A DNA stretch of 27,150 nucleotides, taken from NCBI GenBank assembly GCA_027314685.1, contig DAHVAI010000442.1, positions 1-27,150 on the forward strand. Direction: 5' to 3'. The translations under genes and the position numbers were made by a program. The notes under the pieces are model-generated. The model saw nothing but the letters and a program-made list of their open reading frames with translations, was not told the origin of the DNA and did no database searches. The stretch's first letter is position 1; the number at the start of each line of letters is the position of its first letter. Origin of the DNA: Nitrososphaerota archaeon. GTDB lineage: Archaea; Thermoproteota; Nitrososphaeria; Nitrososphaerales; CADDZS01. Positions 7,244-14,986 of this stretch are shown one piece after another.

Positions 7244-8134
7244 CTAGATCATCAATACGCAGCCTTCATCGTAGGTTATTTTTTCCTTGAGATCCCGATA
7301 GACAATACGGATTCGACCCTTACCAAGATTCTCTGCAGAAACTGTCATTGTCTCGAATGGATTGAGCACCTCACTCGTCTTGGTTTCTCCGGCAGCTTCA
7401 AGACTTACCGGATTTGATCCTATGTTCCCAAACCACATTGAGTTGCTTTCTGGATAAGAGACTATGAATCCGCTTTTCTTTGCTCGAGACCAATCGTTCA
7501 CGGGAAAGTAATTTATCGATTTGAGTCTGTTCCCTGCCAGACTGAGAAATTCCTTTTTGACTAACTCTGATTGTGCAGCCTTCTTTCTTGCCTCTTCACT
7601 CTTACCTTTGTCTGCAAGAAGTGATGACTCTGCATACAGTGCCATTGATATTGAATACTTAATCATAGAATCGATAACACGAATCGTAGGATGTAGTTCA
7701 TCTCGAAGTCCAAGGGCTAGTTTAGATTGTTCGAACAGCGCGATTGCGTTTCTAAATGCCTCGAAAGCTTCAGTCTTTTCATCTAATTCGGAGGCGGTCT
7801 CAAGTGTTGCGCAAGCGGACTCGTAAGCTGAAAGAAATCCAAAGTGTACAGTTGCGCGGAGTATCTCTGAAGCAACCCCGAACTCTCTAAGCGAGTCATC
7901 GTATTGCAATTCGAGCCTTAGGAGGCGTGCCTTTTGAATTCTGGAAAAAGAATCCATCAACGTAGAGTATTCGAAGCAGGCACGGCCAACAATCGGCCGT
8001 ATGCTGCTCCCGAACTCGAAGAAACTCTGGGAAGCTCTTGCAAACATATTGCTAGATTCTCTGATTGAGTTCTTCTCATTGAGATCAATAGCATCTCCCC
8101 ATAGATCAAAAGGATTGGCCGCTGGCAACTCCAT
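7244..8134 (-). CDS. Uncharacterised helical (TPR-like) protein
   Basis: A 296-residue protein I do not recognise. Residues about 15-215 are almost entirely amphipathic helices with repeat-like Ala/Glu/Leu spacing (for example SACATLETASELDEKTEAF within the middle), suggesting a TPR or similar alpha-solenoid. Residues about 215-296 change to a beta-rich segment (SGFIVSYPESNSMWFG, GKGRIRIVYRDL). There is no signal peptide, membrane segment or catalytic motif. ATG 8134 has an A-rich TATA-like GATTTGAAAAGG about 26 nt upstream. The stop is 10 nt from the convergent ThiR-like gene. A scaffold or protein-binding role is only a guess. Confidence 0.6.
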   Translation of the reverse strand: MELPAANPFDLWGDAIDLNEKNSIRESSNMFARASQSFFEFGSSIRPIVGRACFEYSTLMDSFSRIQKARLLRLELQYDDSLREFGVASEILRATVHFGFLSAYESACATLETASELDEKTEAFEAFRNAIALFEQSKLALGLRDELHPTIRVIDSMIKYSISMALYAESSLLADKGKSEEARKKAAQSELVKKEFLSLAGNRLKSINYFPVNDWSRAKKSGFIVSYPESNSMWFGNIGSNPVSLEAAGETKTSEVLNPFETMTVSAENLGKGRIRIVYRDLKEKITYDEGCVLMI

Positions 8135-8215
8135 TATGGATCAGTTAATCACCTTTTCAAATCTGCTTTTGGGCAGATAAGTAAATAGCCCTGGCGGAGT
8201 ATAGAAACCACAACC

Positions 8216-9028
8216 ATGGACTGTCACTTTTGCGGTAGATCTAATGACGGGCTGCCGTTCCATTGCAATTATTGCGGGGAAGTTTTCTGCGGAGAGCACA
8301 GGCTACCTGAAAACCATGCCTGCCCCCGCGTAGGCGGGCAAAAGCAACCCGGTTATGCTAAGGTACCTCCAACAAGAGAGACAACAAGAGCGCGCTCCAC
8401 CGGTTTCTTTGTGAGGTCTGGGCGCTCTAGGTTCCGCGTGAGATATTCGGGAATTTTCTCAGAAGCCGAGACTAAGCACATTCTGCTTGCCACCGCAGTC
8501 ATGGTGTTGGTAGGATTGTCGCTTGTGTTTTCTTTGGTTTATGCCAGTCCGTTACTTGCCTTGCTTTTTGTCCCTGCTTTCATTGTGTCCTTTCTGGGTC
8601 ACGAGTTAGCCCACAAGTTTTTGGCTCAACGCAACGGTCTCTGGGCAGAGTTCAGAACCAACATGTATGGGTTGCTGATCACTGCGATGAGCGCAATACT
8701 TCCGTTCAAAGTCCTGGCTGCAGGACAGGTCGTTATTCAGGGAAATGGGAGCAAACAAGTTTTGGGGGCGATCGGACTCATTGGACCTGGTTTTAACATA
8801 GTCCTGGGGGCTGGATTCTTCATTCTTGCAAAGTTCATCCCCGGTTTGCTTAGTTCGGCTTTTCTGGGCATAACCATGTTCAACTCCTGGCTTGCGATAT
8901 TCAACCTGATCCCCTTTGGGGCTTTTGATGGCACGAACGTCTTCCACTGGGACAAGACTAGATGGGCTATTTCGTTTGCTGCTTCCTGCTTGCTGTTGAT
9001 ACTGAGCTTCTATCCTAGGCTGATCTAG
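8216..9028 (+). CDS. AN1-type zinc finger fused to an M50 (site-2 protease) membrane metalloprotease
   Basis: Residues 3-36 form an AN1 zinc finger with all eight ligands: C3, C6, C17, C20, C25, H28, H34 and C36. A basic linker follows, then about five transmembrane segments from residue 87. The zinc protease motif H129-E-L-A-H133 lies in the second hydrophobic segment. The NxxPxxxxDG-type motif appears as N230-L-I-P-F-G-A-F-D238-G, which supplies the third zinc ligand. Such proteins cut membrane-spanning substrates inside the bilayer. The AN1 finger, known from eukaryotic ubiquitin/stress proteins, would face the cytoplasm and could select substrates. ATG 8216; TATA-like sequence near 8180-8188. 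The 3' end overlaps the convergent thioredoxin-like gene by 14 nt. Confidence 0.92.
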   Translation: MDCHFCGRSNDGLPFHCNYCGEVFCGEHRLPENHACPRVGGQKQPGYAKVPPTRETTRARSTGFFVRSGRSRFRVRYSGIFSEAETKHILLATAVMVLVGLSLVFSLVYASPLLALLFVPAFIVSFLGHELAHKFLAQRNGLWAEFRTNMYGLLITAMSAILPFKVLAAGQVVIQGNGSKQVLGAIGLIGPGFNIVLGAGFFILAKFIPGLLSSAFLGITMFNSWLAIFNLIPFGAFDGTNVFHWDKTRWAISFAASCLLLILSFYPRLI

Positions 9029-9383
9029 CTCGAGCCTGTAGGAAACTCAGAGCCTCCACCAATTGTGGCTCACGTAGTCCTGGTCCAGGAAGTGCCTCCC
9101 TTCGAAATAGCTCTTTTCCGGCCTCGATGATGACAAGCGTCGGAACCAAGCGGATTTTGTATTCATCCCAGAGCGACTCATCTGGGTCGTCTGTATCTAC
9201 AAGAAACAGCTCTAAATTATCCAAGGAATGATGACTTCGCGCTACTTCCAAGAATCTGGAACAGTAACCACACCAATTAGCCGCGAAAAGGACAAGCTTT
9301 GGCGTGTCAGATTTTGCAATTTCAAGAAAGTCTTTCTTACCTTTCCAGTCTGATACCTTCATCCCAATCTCTGATCTCTTCAT
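9015..9383 (-). CDS. Thioredoxin-like protein
   Basis: A thioredoxin-fold protein of 122 residues (115 if M8 at 9362 is the start). The active site is W-C38-G-Y-C41 and the cis-proline is P81 in VPTLVI, so it should be redox active. The CGYC centre differs from classical CGPC thioredoxins and the proline loss may make it more oxidising. No signal peptide, so cytoplasmic. A TATA-like CTTTAAAC near 9393-9400 would start transcription around 9371, which favours M8. It is divergent from a small membrane protein with a loop cysteine pair. A link to the VKOR protein at 594-1061 is possible but unproven. Confidence 0.9.
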   Translation of the reverse strand: MKRSEIGMKVSDWKGKKDFLEIAKSDTPKLVLFAANWCGYCSRFLEVARSHHSLDNLELFLVDTDDPDESLWDEYKIRLVPTLVIIEAGKELFRREALPGPGLREPQLVEALSFLQARARSA

Positions 9384-9428
9384 GGTTTTCGTTTAAAGTT
9401 ACTGCCTCGGCAATAGGCGTTAGAAATA

Positions 9429-9448
9429 CCTGATTCGGATCAATCAGG
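9429..9448. repeat. Inverted repeat CCTGATT-N6-AATCAGG between divergent genes
   Basis: Perfect 7-bp arms in the 139-nt region between the thioredoxin-like gene and the small membrane protein gene. It lies about 30-50 nt from the predicted TATA elements on both sides, a typical place for an operator. It is not followed by a T run, so a terminator is unlikely. Confidence 0.4.
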
Positions 9449-9522
9449 CACACAACTCGTGCTTTTTGGAACAAACTTATAGACTATCAAGGCATTCAAC
9501 TCCTATTCCGAAGTCTTGGTAA

Positions 9523-9876
9523 TTGACTGAAACAGAAAGCAAAAGCGCGACTTCGCAACCTCCGCATCACGCCTTTTGGACAGGCAAGCATGCCGCGTCA
9601 ACTGTCATTCTTACGATACTCGCATTGATTGCCGCGTATCTTCAATATTCAGTCTACCCTAATATCATGACTGCCACAAATGGCTACGGATTCGGGCTGA
9701 AGAATATTTCACTGAAATTCTCTTTTTTGACCTTCCAATACGCTGCAACAAGATGTACTTATTCTAGCTGCGTCAGGCAAGTGGGTGTACCTTCTTTCGA
9801 CTTTTTCCAAGCTATAATCTTGGTGATAGTCCTTATGAACGTGTTACACCTCTACAACGTAAGGAAGACTAAGTAA
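9523..9876 (+). CDS. Small two-helix membrane protein, unknown function
   Basis: A 117-residue protein with a polar N-terminus, a transmembrane helix at about 25-44, a loop of about 45 residues and a second helix at about 92-110, ending in a short basic tail (NVRKTK). The positive tail suggests the termini are cytoplasmic and the loop outside. The loop holds two cysteines, C78 and C83 (RCTYSSC), that could form a disulfide. TTG 9523 is the start; an ACTTATAG element near 9473-9480 lies upstream. I do not recognise the family. Confidence 0.6.
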   Translation: MTETESKSATSQPPHHAFWTGKHAASTVILTILALIAAYLQYSVYPNIMTATNGYGFGLKNISLKFSFLTFQYAATRCTYSSCVRQVGVPSFDFFQAIILVIVLMNVLHLYNVRKTK

Positions 9877-9950
9877 AGTCTAACGCCGTACGCGTCGGCC
9901 TCCAAAATTACTTCATCTGTGCAAATGCGCGGGTAAACGACTCCTCCATA

Positions 9951-9962
9951 TTGATATATTCG
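9951..9962 (+). promoter_or_regulatory. TATA-like element upstream of the PAC3-like/mevalonate operon
   Basis: TTGATATATTCG is centred about 27 nt before the TTG at 9984. This argues that the longer in-frame start at 9951 is not used, because it lies within the promoter, and that the transcript is leaderless. Confidence 0.5.
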
Positions 9963-9983
9963 AAACAACCCAAACATCATACA

Positions 9984-10340
9984 TTGTCTGATACAAAAGA
10001 GCCAGGCAAGCGACTCATCAGCAGAAGATACGAAATCAACGGACGTGTATTCGTAGTAGATCTGCTTGTCTTTTCGAACGGCTGTTTTGCTAGCTTATCG
10101 GAAGATCAGAATAGAAAAATTGGAGCGATTACAGTATCAATAAAGACCACAGAACGTGCTGTATCATCTTCCCTGATACCTGAAAGCAAGGGAAGCATCT
10201 TTGCAAAGATGGTGGGCGAATTACTCGCCGAGAAACTGAAAGGCATTGCTGTTGTTTCCTTGTACATCAGGGAGGAGCTGGACATCGAAACCATGAAAAC
10301 ACTGATAAACGAAGTTCGAAAACTTCTGGACAAGGATTAA
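9984..10340 (+). CDS. Small protein resembling proteasome assembly chaperone 3 (PAC3-like)
   Basis: Start TTG 9984 gives 118 residues; the frame is open from TTG 9951, which sits in the TATA-like element. No annotated family is obvious. By eye the order of features resembles eukaryotic PAC3 (PSMG3): a beta strand after INGR (VFVVDLLVF), a KIGAITVSI strand, a variable loop ending in SSSLIPES, then a helix with an FAKMVGELL core. A VVSLYI strand and a final helix (ETMKTLINEVRKLL) close it. This would be a cytoplasmic alpha/beta homodimer. The gene ends 3 nt before the UbiD-family start, so it is probably translated from the same mRNA as the mevalonate genes. The PAC3 assignment is a hypothesis from pattern matching; a pathway-specific unknown protein is the main alternative. 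Confidence 0.55.
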   Translation: MSDTKEPGKRLISRRYEINGRVFVVDLLVFSNGCFASLSEDQNRKIGAITVSIKTTERAVSSSLIPESKGSIFAKMVGELLAEKLKGIAVVSLYIREELDIETMKTLINEVRKLLDKD

Positions 10341-10343
10341 ATC

Positions 10344-11672
10344 TTGAAGGAGTTTCTCGGCTCCCTCCAAGCCAAAGGCTATCTTCGCCACATTAAAGAA
10401 AGAATTTCTCCTGAACTTGACATTGCTTCTGTCTTGCACTCAGCTCAGACCACACCGATCCTGTTTGAGAGTGTCGAAGGTTCTCCATTGCAACTTGCAG
10501 GAAACTTGTACGGGAGGAGAGAGTATCTTGAAATGGGACTAAATCTAGGGCCAGGAAATCTGGTGAATGCAATACAGGACGCTATGAAATTTCCCACTGC
10601 TACCAAAGGAAAGGTGTCTGATTTCAACAAGGATGATTGGAGTTATTGCGGCGAGGCAGATCTTACGAAGTTACCTATCTTGAAGCACTTTTCGAAGGAG
10701 GCAGGATTTTACATGTCGGCCGGCATTATCGCTACGAAATTTCCAAACTCTGATTTGGAGAATCTCTCCTTCCATAGAATGCTCGTTCTGTCGAAGAACA
10801 AACTCGCTGCGAGAATAGTTCCGAGGCATCTAAACCAGATTGCTAGAGAGACTCCACATAAGAGAATTCCTATCAGTATAACAATTGGCCCTCCACCTTC
10901 AGTGTTTCTATCTGCATCACTCCAGATTGAATATGGTGTCAGTGAATACAATATCGCGAACAAACTGGCGGGGGGTTCGCTGGAACTAGTGGAATCTGAG
11001 ACTTCTGATATTGCAGTACCAAGGGATTCAGAGCTAGTTCTGGAAGGACAAATCGACTTTCAAGAGTTGAACGACGAAGGACCCTTCGTTGATCTGACCG
11101 GCACATACGACGAGGTTCGAAAGCAACCAGTCGTGACTCTAGCGCGGATGAGGTACAGGACGGATTCGGTGTATCAGGCAATAGTCGCTTCGACGAAGGA
11201 ACACTCCCTTTTCATGGGATTGCCTCAAGAGCTGAAAATACGCGAAGCTCTTTCAAAATCGGTTCCAGGTTCAAGAGGTATCAATCTGACGCCTTCGGGC
11301 GGCGGATACTTTCATTGTGTGGTCAGCATCGACAAGGGTAATGACGGCGATGGAAAGACCGCAATATTGAACTGCTTCGCGGCGTCTCATCCGCTGAAAC
11401 TTGTGGTGGCAGTCGACAGCGACGTAGACCCGTTTGATCTAGAACAGGTAGAGTGGGCACTAGCAACGAGATTTCAGGCGAGCTCTGGGCTGATTGTAGT
11501 AAACGGAGCAAAAGGATCGAGTCTGGATCCATCCAGCGGAAAAACCGCGGTCACATCGAAGCTTGGGCTAGATGCAACACTTCCAGTCAAGGCTAACCGA
11601 CAGGCGTTTGAGAAGGCGAAGGCGACTTCCTCGCCAAAGATAGATTCAATTGTGAAATCTCTTTCGAATTAG
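10344..11672 (+). CDS. UbiD-family decarboxylase, probable trans-anhydromevalonate 5-phosphate decarboxylase
   Basis: A 442-residue UbiD-family protein. These enzymes use prenylated FMN, bound with Mn and K ions, to decarboxylate unsaturated acids. Visible family features are N140-L-S-F-H-R145 (metal/cofactor segment), VPRHL near 159-163, the Glu-containing stretch DSELVLEG at 228-235 and NDEGPFVDLTGTYD at 243-256. The C-terminal SSLDPSSGKTAVTSKLGLDAT is also typical. Directly downstream are both subunits of aconitase X. In archaea this trio forms the modified mevalonate pathway, where the UbiD homologue decarboxylates trans-anhydromevalonate phosphate to isopentenyl phosphate. The specific substrate is inferred from this context. 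TTG 10344 follows the previous stop by 3 nt. The UbiX prenyltransferase needed for the cofactor is not in the window. Confidence 0.9.
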   Translation: MKEFLGSLQAKGYLRHIKERISPELDIASVLHSAQTTPILFESVEGSPLQLAGNLYGRREYLEMGLNLGPGNLVNAIQDAMKFPTATKGKVSDFNKDDWSYCGEADLTKLPILKHFSKEAGFYMSAGIIATKFPNSDLENLSFHRMLVLSKNKLAARIVPRHLNQIARETPHKRIPISITIGPPPSVFLSASLQIEYGVSEYNIANKLAGGSLELVESETSDIAVPRDSELVLEGQIDFQELNDEGPFVDLTGTYDEVRKQPVVTLARMRYRTDSVYQAIVASTKEHSLFMGLPQELKIREALSKSVPGSRGINLTPSGGGYFHCVVSIDKGNDGDGKTAILNCFAASHPLKLVVAVDSDVDPFDLEQVEWALATRFQASSGLIVVNGAKGSSLDPSSGKTAVTSKLGLDATLPVKANRQAFEKAKATSSPKIDSIVKSLSN

Positions 11673-11692
11673 GGCAATAGGAATTATTCTCA

Positions 11693-12868
11693 ATGTATCT
11701 TACAAACGCAGAAGAGAAAGCTCTGGCTGGGGAGCGAGGGGAAGCTCTTGAGATTGCCTATCGGGTTCTTGTTGCGATTGGAAAGCTTGGAAACGCAAAG
11801 AAACTGATACCAATCAAGTGGGCGCATGTCTCAGGAGTTTCATATCTCACGATTGGAGAGTACGGATTGGAGTTCCTAAAGACGATAAGTGGTTCTGGTT
11901 CGAAATTCAAGGTTTTTTCAACAGTCAATCCTTGCGGAATGGATGTCGAGAATTGGCGCTCGCTCAAGATTCCTGAAGATTATGCAAACAAGCAGCTCGA
12001 AATAATTGATTGTTACAAGAAACTCGGGATGTCCAACTCTTTTACTTGTGTGCCGTTTGAGACGTACAAGATTCCTAAGATTGGAACGCCGGTTGCTTGG
12101 GCAGAATCTTCAGCTGCAATTTTTGCAAACTCGATTTTGGAGCTAAGGACCAACCGAGAGAGTGCCGTGAGTGCGCTAGCATGTGCGCTAACTGGTAAGG
12201 CTGTGTATTATGACCTGCAGATATCTGCAAACCGAAAACCTGCCAAGAATATATCTATCAACTTGAGGAGAGGTCGAAGTTTTGGAGGTTCGCTCGATTA
12301 CGGCATACTGGGCTACTTTTCAGGAAAACAAATCCCTGGAGTAATCGGATTCCAAGGTTTAAAGTCAAAGATCGAGCTTGCAGAGGCAAAGTCACTGTCT
12401 GCTGCAATAGGAACGGTTGGAAGTTCTGGGATGTTTGTGTTGAACTCAAAGGCGAAGGTTGAAACTATAGAATTCAATGACACCGACTACGAAAACACTA
12501 TCGGAGAGCTGTCGCAGGCGGAAGAAGGGGAAGCGGTTGTATTTGGTTGCCCTCAAATGACACTTGAAGAATTGAAGGATCTGAGTCATTCCGTCAAGGG
12601 AAAACACTTCAAGAGACAATGCATCGTGTTTTGCTCGTCAATGATGTTTGAGAAAGCAAAGAGACTCGGACTGATTGACACCATCCAAAGTGCGGGAGCC
12701 ACCTTTGTTAGAGACGCATGCGCAGATTTCACGCCACTCATTTCTTCGCTTGGTGTGGGGTCTGTAGTTACTGACTCTGCCAAAGGAGCCCATTACATGA
12801 GGAAAGTTCATGGAGTAGACATTTCACTCAAGAACACTCAAGCGATAATACGGGAGAACGTAGCATGA
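11693..12868 (+). CDS. Phosphomevalonate dehydratase large subunit (aconitase X catalytic subunit)
   Basis: A 391-residue aconitase X large subunit. It dehydrates (R)-5-phosphomevalonate to trans-anhydromevalonate phosphate using a [4Fe-4S] cluster. Conserved family blocks are HVSGVSYLTIGEYGLEFL, the STVNPCGMD segment (C81), TCVPFETY (C119) and AWAESSAAIFANSILELRTNRES. FGCPQMTLEEL (C286) and VRDACADFTP (C343) follow. C119, C286 and C343 are the best cluster-ligand candidates. The small subunit starts at 12865 within an ATGA stop-start overlap, so the two chains are translationally coupled. It sits 20 nt after the UbiD-family gene. The role is well supported by the two partners next to it; other aconitase X members act on hydroxyproline-derived acids, but those lack the UbiD neighbour. 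Confidence 0.93.
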   Translation: MYLTNAEEKALAGERGEALEIAYRVLVAIGKLGNAKKLIPIKWAHVSGVSYLTIGEYGLEFLKTISGSGSKFKVFSTVNPCGMDVENWRSLKIPEDYANKQLEIIDCYKKLGMSNSFTCVPFETYKIPKIGTPVAWAESSAAIFANSILELRTNRESAVSALACALTGKAVYYDLQISANRKPAKNISINLRRGRSFGGSLDYGILGYFSGKQIPGVIGFQGLKSKIELAEAKSLSAAIGTVGSSGMFVLNSKAKVETIEFNDTDYENTIGELSQAEEGEAVVFGCPQMTLEELKDLSHSVKGKHFKRQCIVFCSSMMFEKAKRLGLIDTIQSAGATFVRDACADFTPLISSLGVGSVVTDSAKGAHYMRKVHGVDISLKNTQAIIRENVA

Positions 12869-13263
12869 AGGAAATCAAACTCCGATGCGTAATAGATGGA
12901 GATCCGACTGGTGAGGTGCTGTTCAGCTTAAAACCGATAGCATTCCTTCAAGGAGTTGATCCAGAGAAAGGATGTGTATCTGACGATAAGCATGAGCTCT
13001 TCTCCAAACCATTCAAGGACAAGGTGCTTGTCTTTCCAAACACCGTTGGAAGTTCAGTAGGTGCTTACGTAATCTACCGGTTGAAGAAAAAAGGAAACGC
13101 GCCCAAAGCTATCATTAACGAGAAATCGGACATTATCACGGCATCGGGTTGCGCGATTGCTGGTATTCCGTTGTTTGACATTCAGAAAGGACAGTTATCA
13201 GATCTTGAAGATGTAAAGTCTGTCAGCTACAAGAGAACAAATTCGACTCTTGTGCTGAGCTAG
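12865..13263 (+). CDS. Phosphomevalonate dehydratase small subunit (aconitase X swivelling domain)
   Basis: A 132-residue protein of the aconitase X small-subunit (DUF126/swivelling domain) family. It pairs with the large subunit and supplies part of the substrate pocket. Family marks are DGDPTGEVLFSLKPIAFLQGVDPEKG, VLVFPNTVGSSVGAYVIYRL (the GSS loop typically contacts the substrate phosphate or carboxylate) and SGCAIAGIPLFD. The ATG overlaps the large-subunit stop by 4 nt (ATGA). Cytoplasmic. Confidence 0.93.
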   Translation: MKEIKLRCVIDGDPTGEVLFSLKPIAFLQGVDPEKGCVSDDKHELFSKPFKDKVLVFPNTVGSSVGAYVIYRLKKKGNAPKAIINEKSDIITASGCAIAGIPLFDIQKGQLSDLEDVKSVSYKRTNSTLVLS

Positions 13264-13288
13264 GTTTTGACACTGAGTAGAGCTATGC

Positions 13289-13543
13289 TTGGCCATTGCA
13301 AAATTTCTACTCTTGGGTACAATATTGCTAATCTCTCCAATCGCGATAGCGGTGTTTCAGGAATCAGCCTGCGCCGGTCCTCAAGCTTACTGTCTGGGCA
13401 ACACAATCAACAGATACGTCGACACATTCCTACCTTACGTGATGCTCTCCGGAGGTTTGTTCACAGCATATAGCATGAAGAAGATCGCAGACTCTCACAG
13501 AGCAGAGCCCGAGGATGAAATGGATTCTGACGAGCAAAGTTGA
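13289..13543 (+). CDS. Small membrane protein, unknown function
   Basis: An 84-residue protein starting at TTG 13289. A hydrophobic helix at about 4-23 is followed by a loop with two cysteines (SACAGPQAYC), a second hydrophobic stretch at about 47-64 and a very acidic tail (EPEDEMDSDEQS). It begins 25 nt after the mevalonate genes and may be their last co-transcribed member or have its own promoter. There is no recognised family; the Cys pair could form a disulfide outside the cell. Confidence 0.5.
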   Translation: MAIAKFLLLGTILLISPIAIAVFQESACAGPQAYCLGNTINRYVDTFLPYVMLSGGLFTAYSMKKIADSHRAEPEDEMDSDEQS

Positions 13544-13575
13544 TTATTGACAGACTAGATTGATGTTGTATCAAC

Positions 13576-13761
13576 TTGCCCAGGAAGAAGTTCAACAGAG
13601 AAGCAGCTGAGAAGCAATGGACTGACTATTCAAAGAACCTCGTGGCTTCCATAATGGAGACTGAAAAGGAGGGTGTTGAGAAGGGCCTTTCGTCGTATGA
13701 AATTGAGAAACTCTGGCAAGAGAAAGTTAAAGAGAACGCAAAGAACAACATGCATGACTAA
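13576..13761 (+). CDS. Small charged protein, unknown function
   Basis: A 61-residue, highly charged, predicted all-helical protein (rich in Lys/Glu, for example EKEGVEKGLSSYEIEKLWQE) with no cysteines and no membrane segment. TTG 13576 is the only plausible start. Clean codon structure and its place in a short gap between genes on the same strand support it, but such length leaves real doubt. A T-rich stretch at about 13767-13773 just after the stop could end transcription. Confidence 0.45.
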   Translation: MPRKKFNREAAEKQWTDYSKNLVASIMETEKEGVEKGLSSYEIEKLWQEKVKENAKNNMHD

Positions 13762-13879
13762 CTCGAATTTTTCTCTGCAACATTTACTTCCTTACGTAAT
13801 CTCGAAATAAATTGCCAGTGAATGATAAAAATTGAGCGAAAGTCTTCCTGCTCCGGAGTGAATATCACACCCTTTCTAC

Positions 13880-14946
13880 ATGTATGACATGATATATGAG
13901 ATTCCAAACTCAATCAAGTCTACGCTTGAAACGGTCCGAAAAAGTCGGCTCGAGTTTGATTTGCCAGGACCTTTGGTATTTACCGGTAACGGAACGGCAT
14001 CCTATTCTTCGCTGATGGGCTCTCAAGTCTTGAATCTCACGAAAACCAAATGGAGAGCGGTTCAGGCTTTCGAACTTGCAAATTATGAAAAAGGTTCTGG
14101 TGACGTGACAGTCGGAGTTTCGCACAGCGGGATCACCAAATCTATTCTGGATGCTTTGTCAAAGGCAAAATCAAAAGGAGCGCATGTGTCGGCGTTGACT
14201 CATTTTCATGACAGACCAATCTCGAGAGTCGCCGACAAGTCGCTTGTCATAGGAAGTGGTCCTGACAAATCGATGTGCCATTCAAAGACTTATGCTGCCT
14301 CTGCTGCAGCAGTGATGGAGCTGTCTCCTCGAATGACAGAAGCTCTAGGCAGCGAGCTTGAGTCTGTGAGGAAGCAATTTGACTCTGATCTCCTGTCCAA
14401 ACTTGAGTTTTCGATCGATAGTACCGAAAGTCAAGCTAGACTTGCGTTTGACGTTCTAGGCAATGCATCGAAAATCTTCTTTGCGGCCGCGGGACCAAAC
14501 CTCGTTACGGCCAGAGAACCGCACTCAAGATCAAGGAATCTAGCTATCTGCCGGCAGAGGGAATGGAGCTAGAGGAAATTCTACATGGCCCATGGACAAC
14601 TTTCGACGACGAGACTCTGGTTGTGTTGATCGCTCCATCCGAATCTCCACGGCAAAGACCAAAGGACCTTATCGCTGCTTCAAAAAATGTTGGAGCTAAA
14701 TCGATCGTAGTCAGTGATACGCTTGACTGGGAAGCTGATGCTATCTTTGAAATCCCAACGAAACACGAATATCTCTCGCCGTTTCTAAGTGTAATTCCAT
14801 TGTATTTTTTTGCCTATTTTCTATCAGTGAAAAAGGGGAATAATCCTGATTATTTGCGCCATCTTAATCCAAGGTACTGGGAGGCTAGACGGAAAATCTT
14901 CCCCCGAGGAAGCACTAAACCACAAACGAAAGTAGATCAACGCTAA
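13880..14946 (+). pseudogene. SIS-domain protein (GlmS isomerase / AgaS-like) interrupted by a frameshift
   Basis: Two overlapping frames (13880-14572 and the remainder to 14946) make one double-SIS protein of about 355 residues. Piece one has FTGNGTASYSSLMGSQ, the phosphosugar loop GVSHSGITKSILDAL and TYAASAAAVMEL. In intact relatives the second SIS domain reads roughly GPN..TA.E.ALKIKE; here the frame is lost just after TARE near 14516-14521. The lost frame resumes as ALKIKESSYLPAEGMELEEILHG (a match, split over the junction) with HGPW and later SIS features. A single missing base would restore it. Such proteins isomerise or deaminate sugar phosphates; the specific reaction is unknown. The base sequence otherwise shows no decay, so an assembly error is plausible. 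ATG 13880. Confidence 0.78.
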
Positions 14947-14986
14947 TATGCCCAAATTCTTTGGGTATGTCTTTGAATAGCATTAA

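Noticed and set aside
8321..8341. GC-rich imperfect palindrome resembling a REP-type repeat
   Set aside because: It lies inside the AN1 finger coding region, codes for conserved zinc-finger residues, and has no second copy seen in the window.
3046..11672. UbiA and UbiD homologues as a ubiquinone pathway
   Set aside because: They are 6 kb apart on opposite strands; the UbiD gene is embedded with aconitase X, which explains it by the mevalonate route instead.
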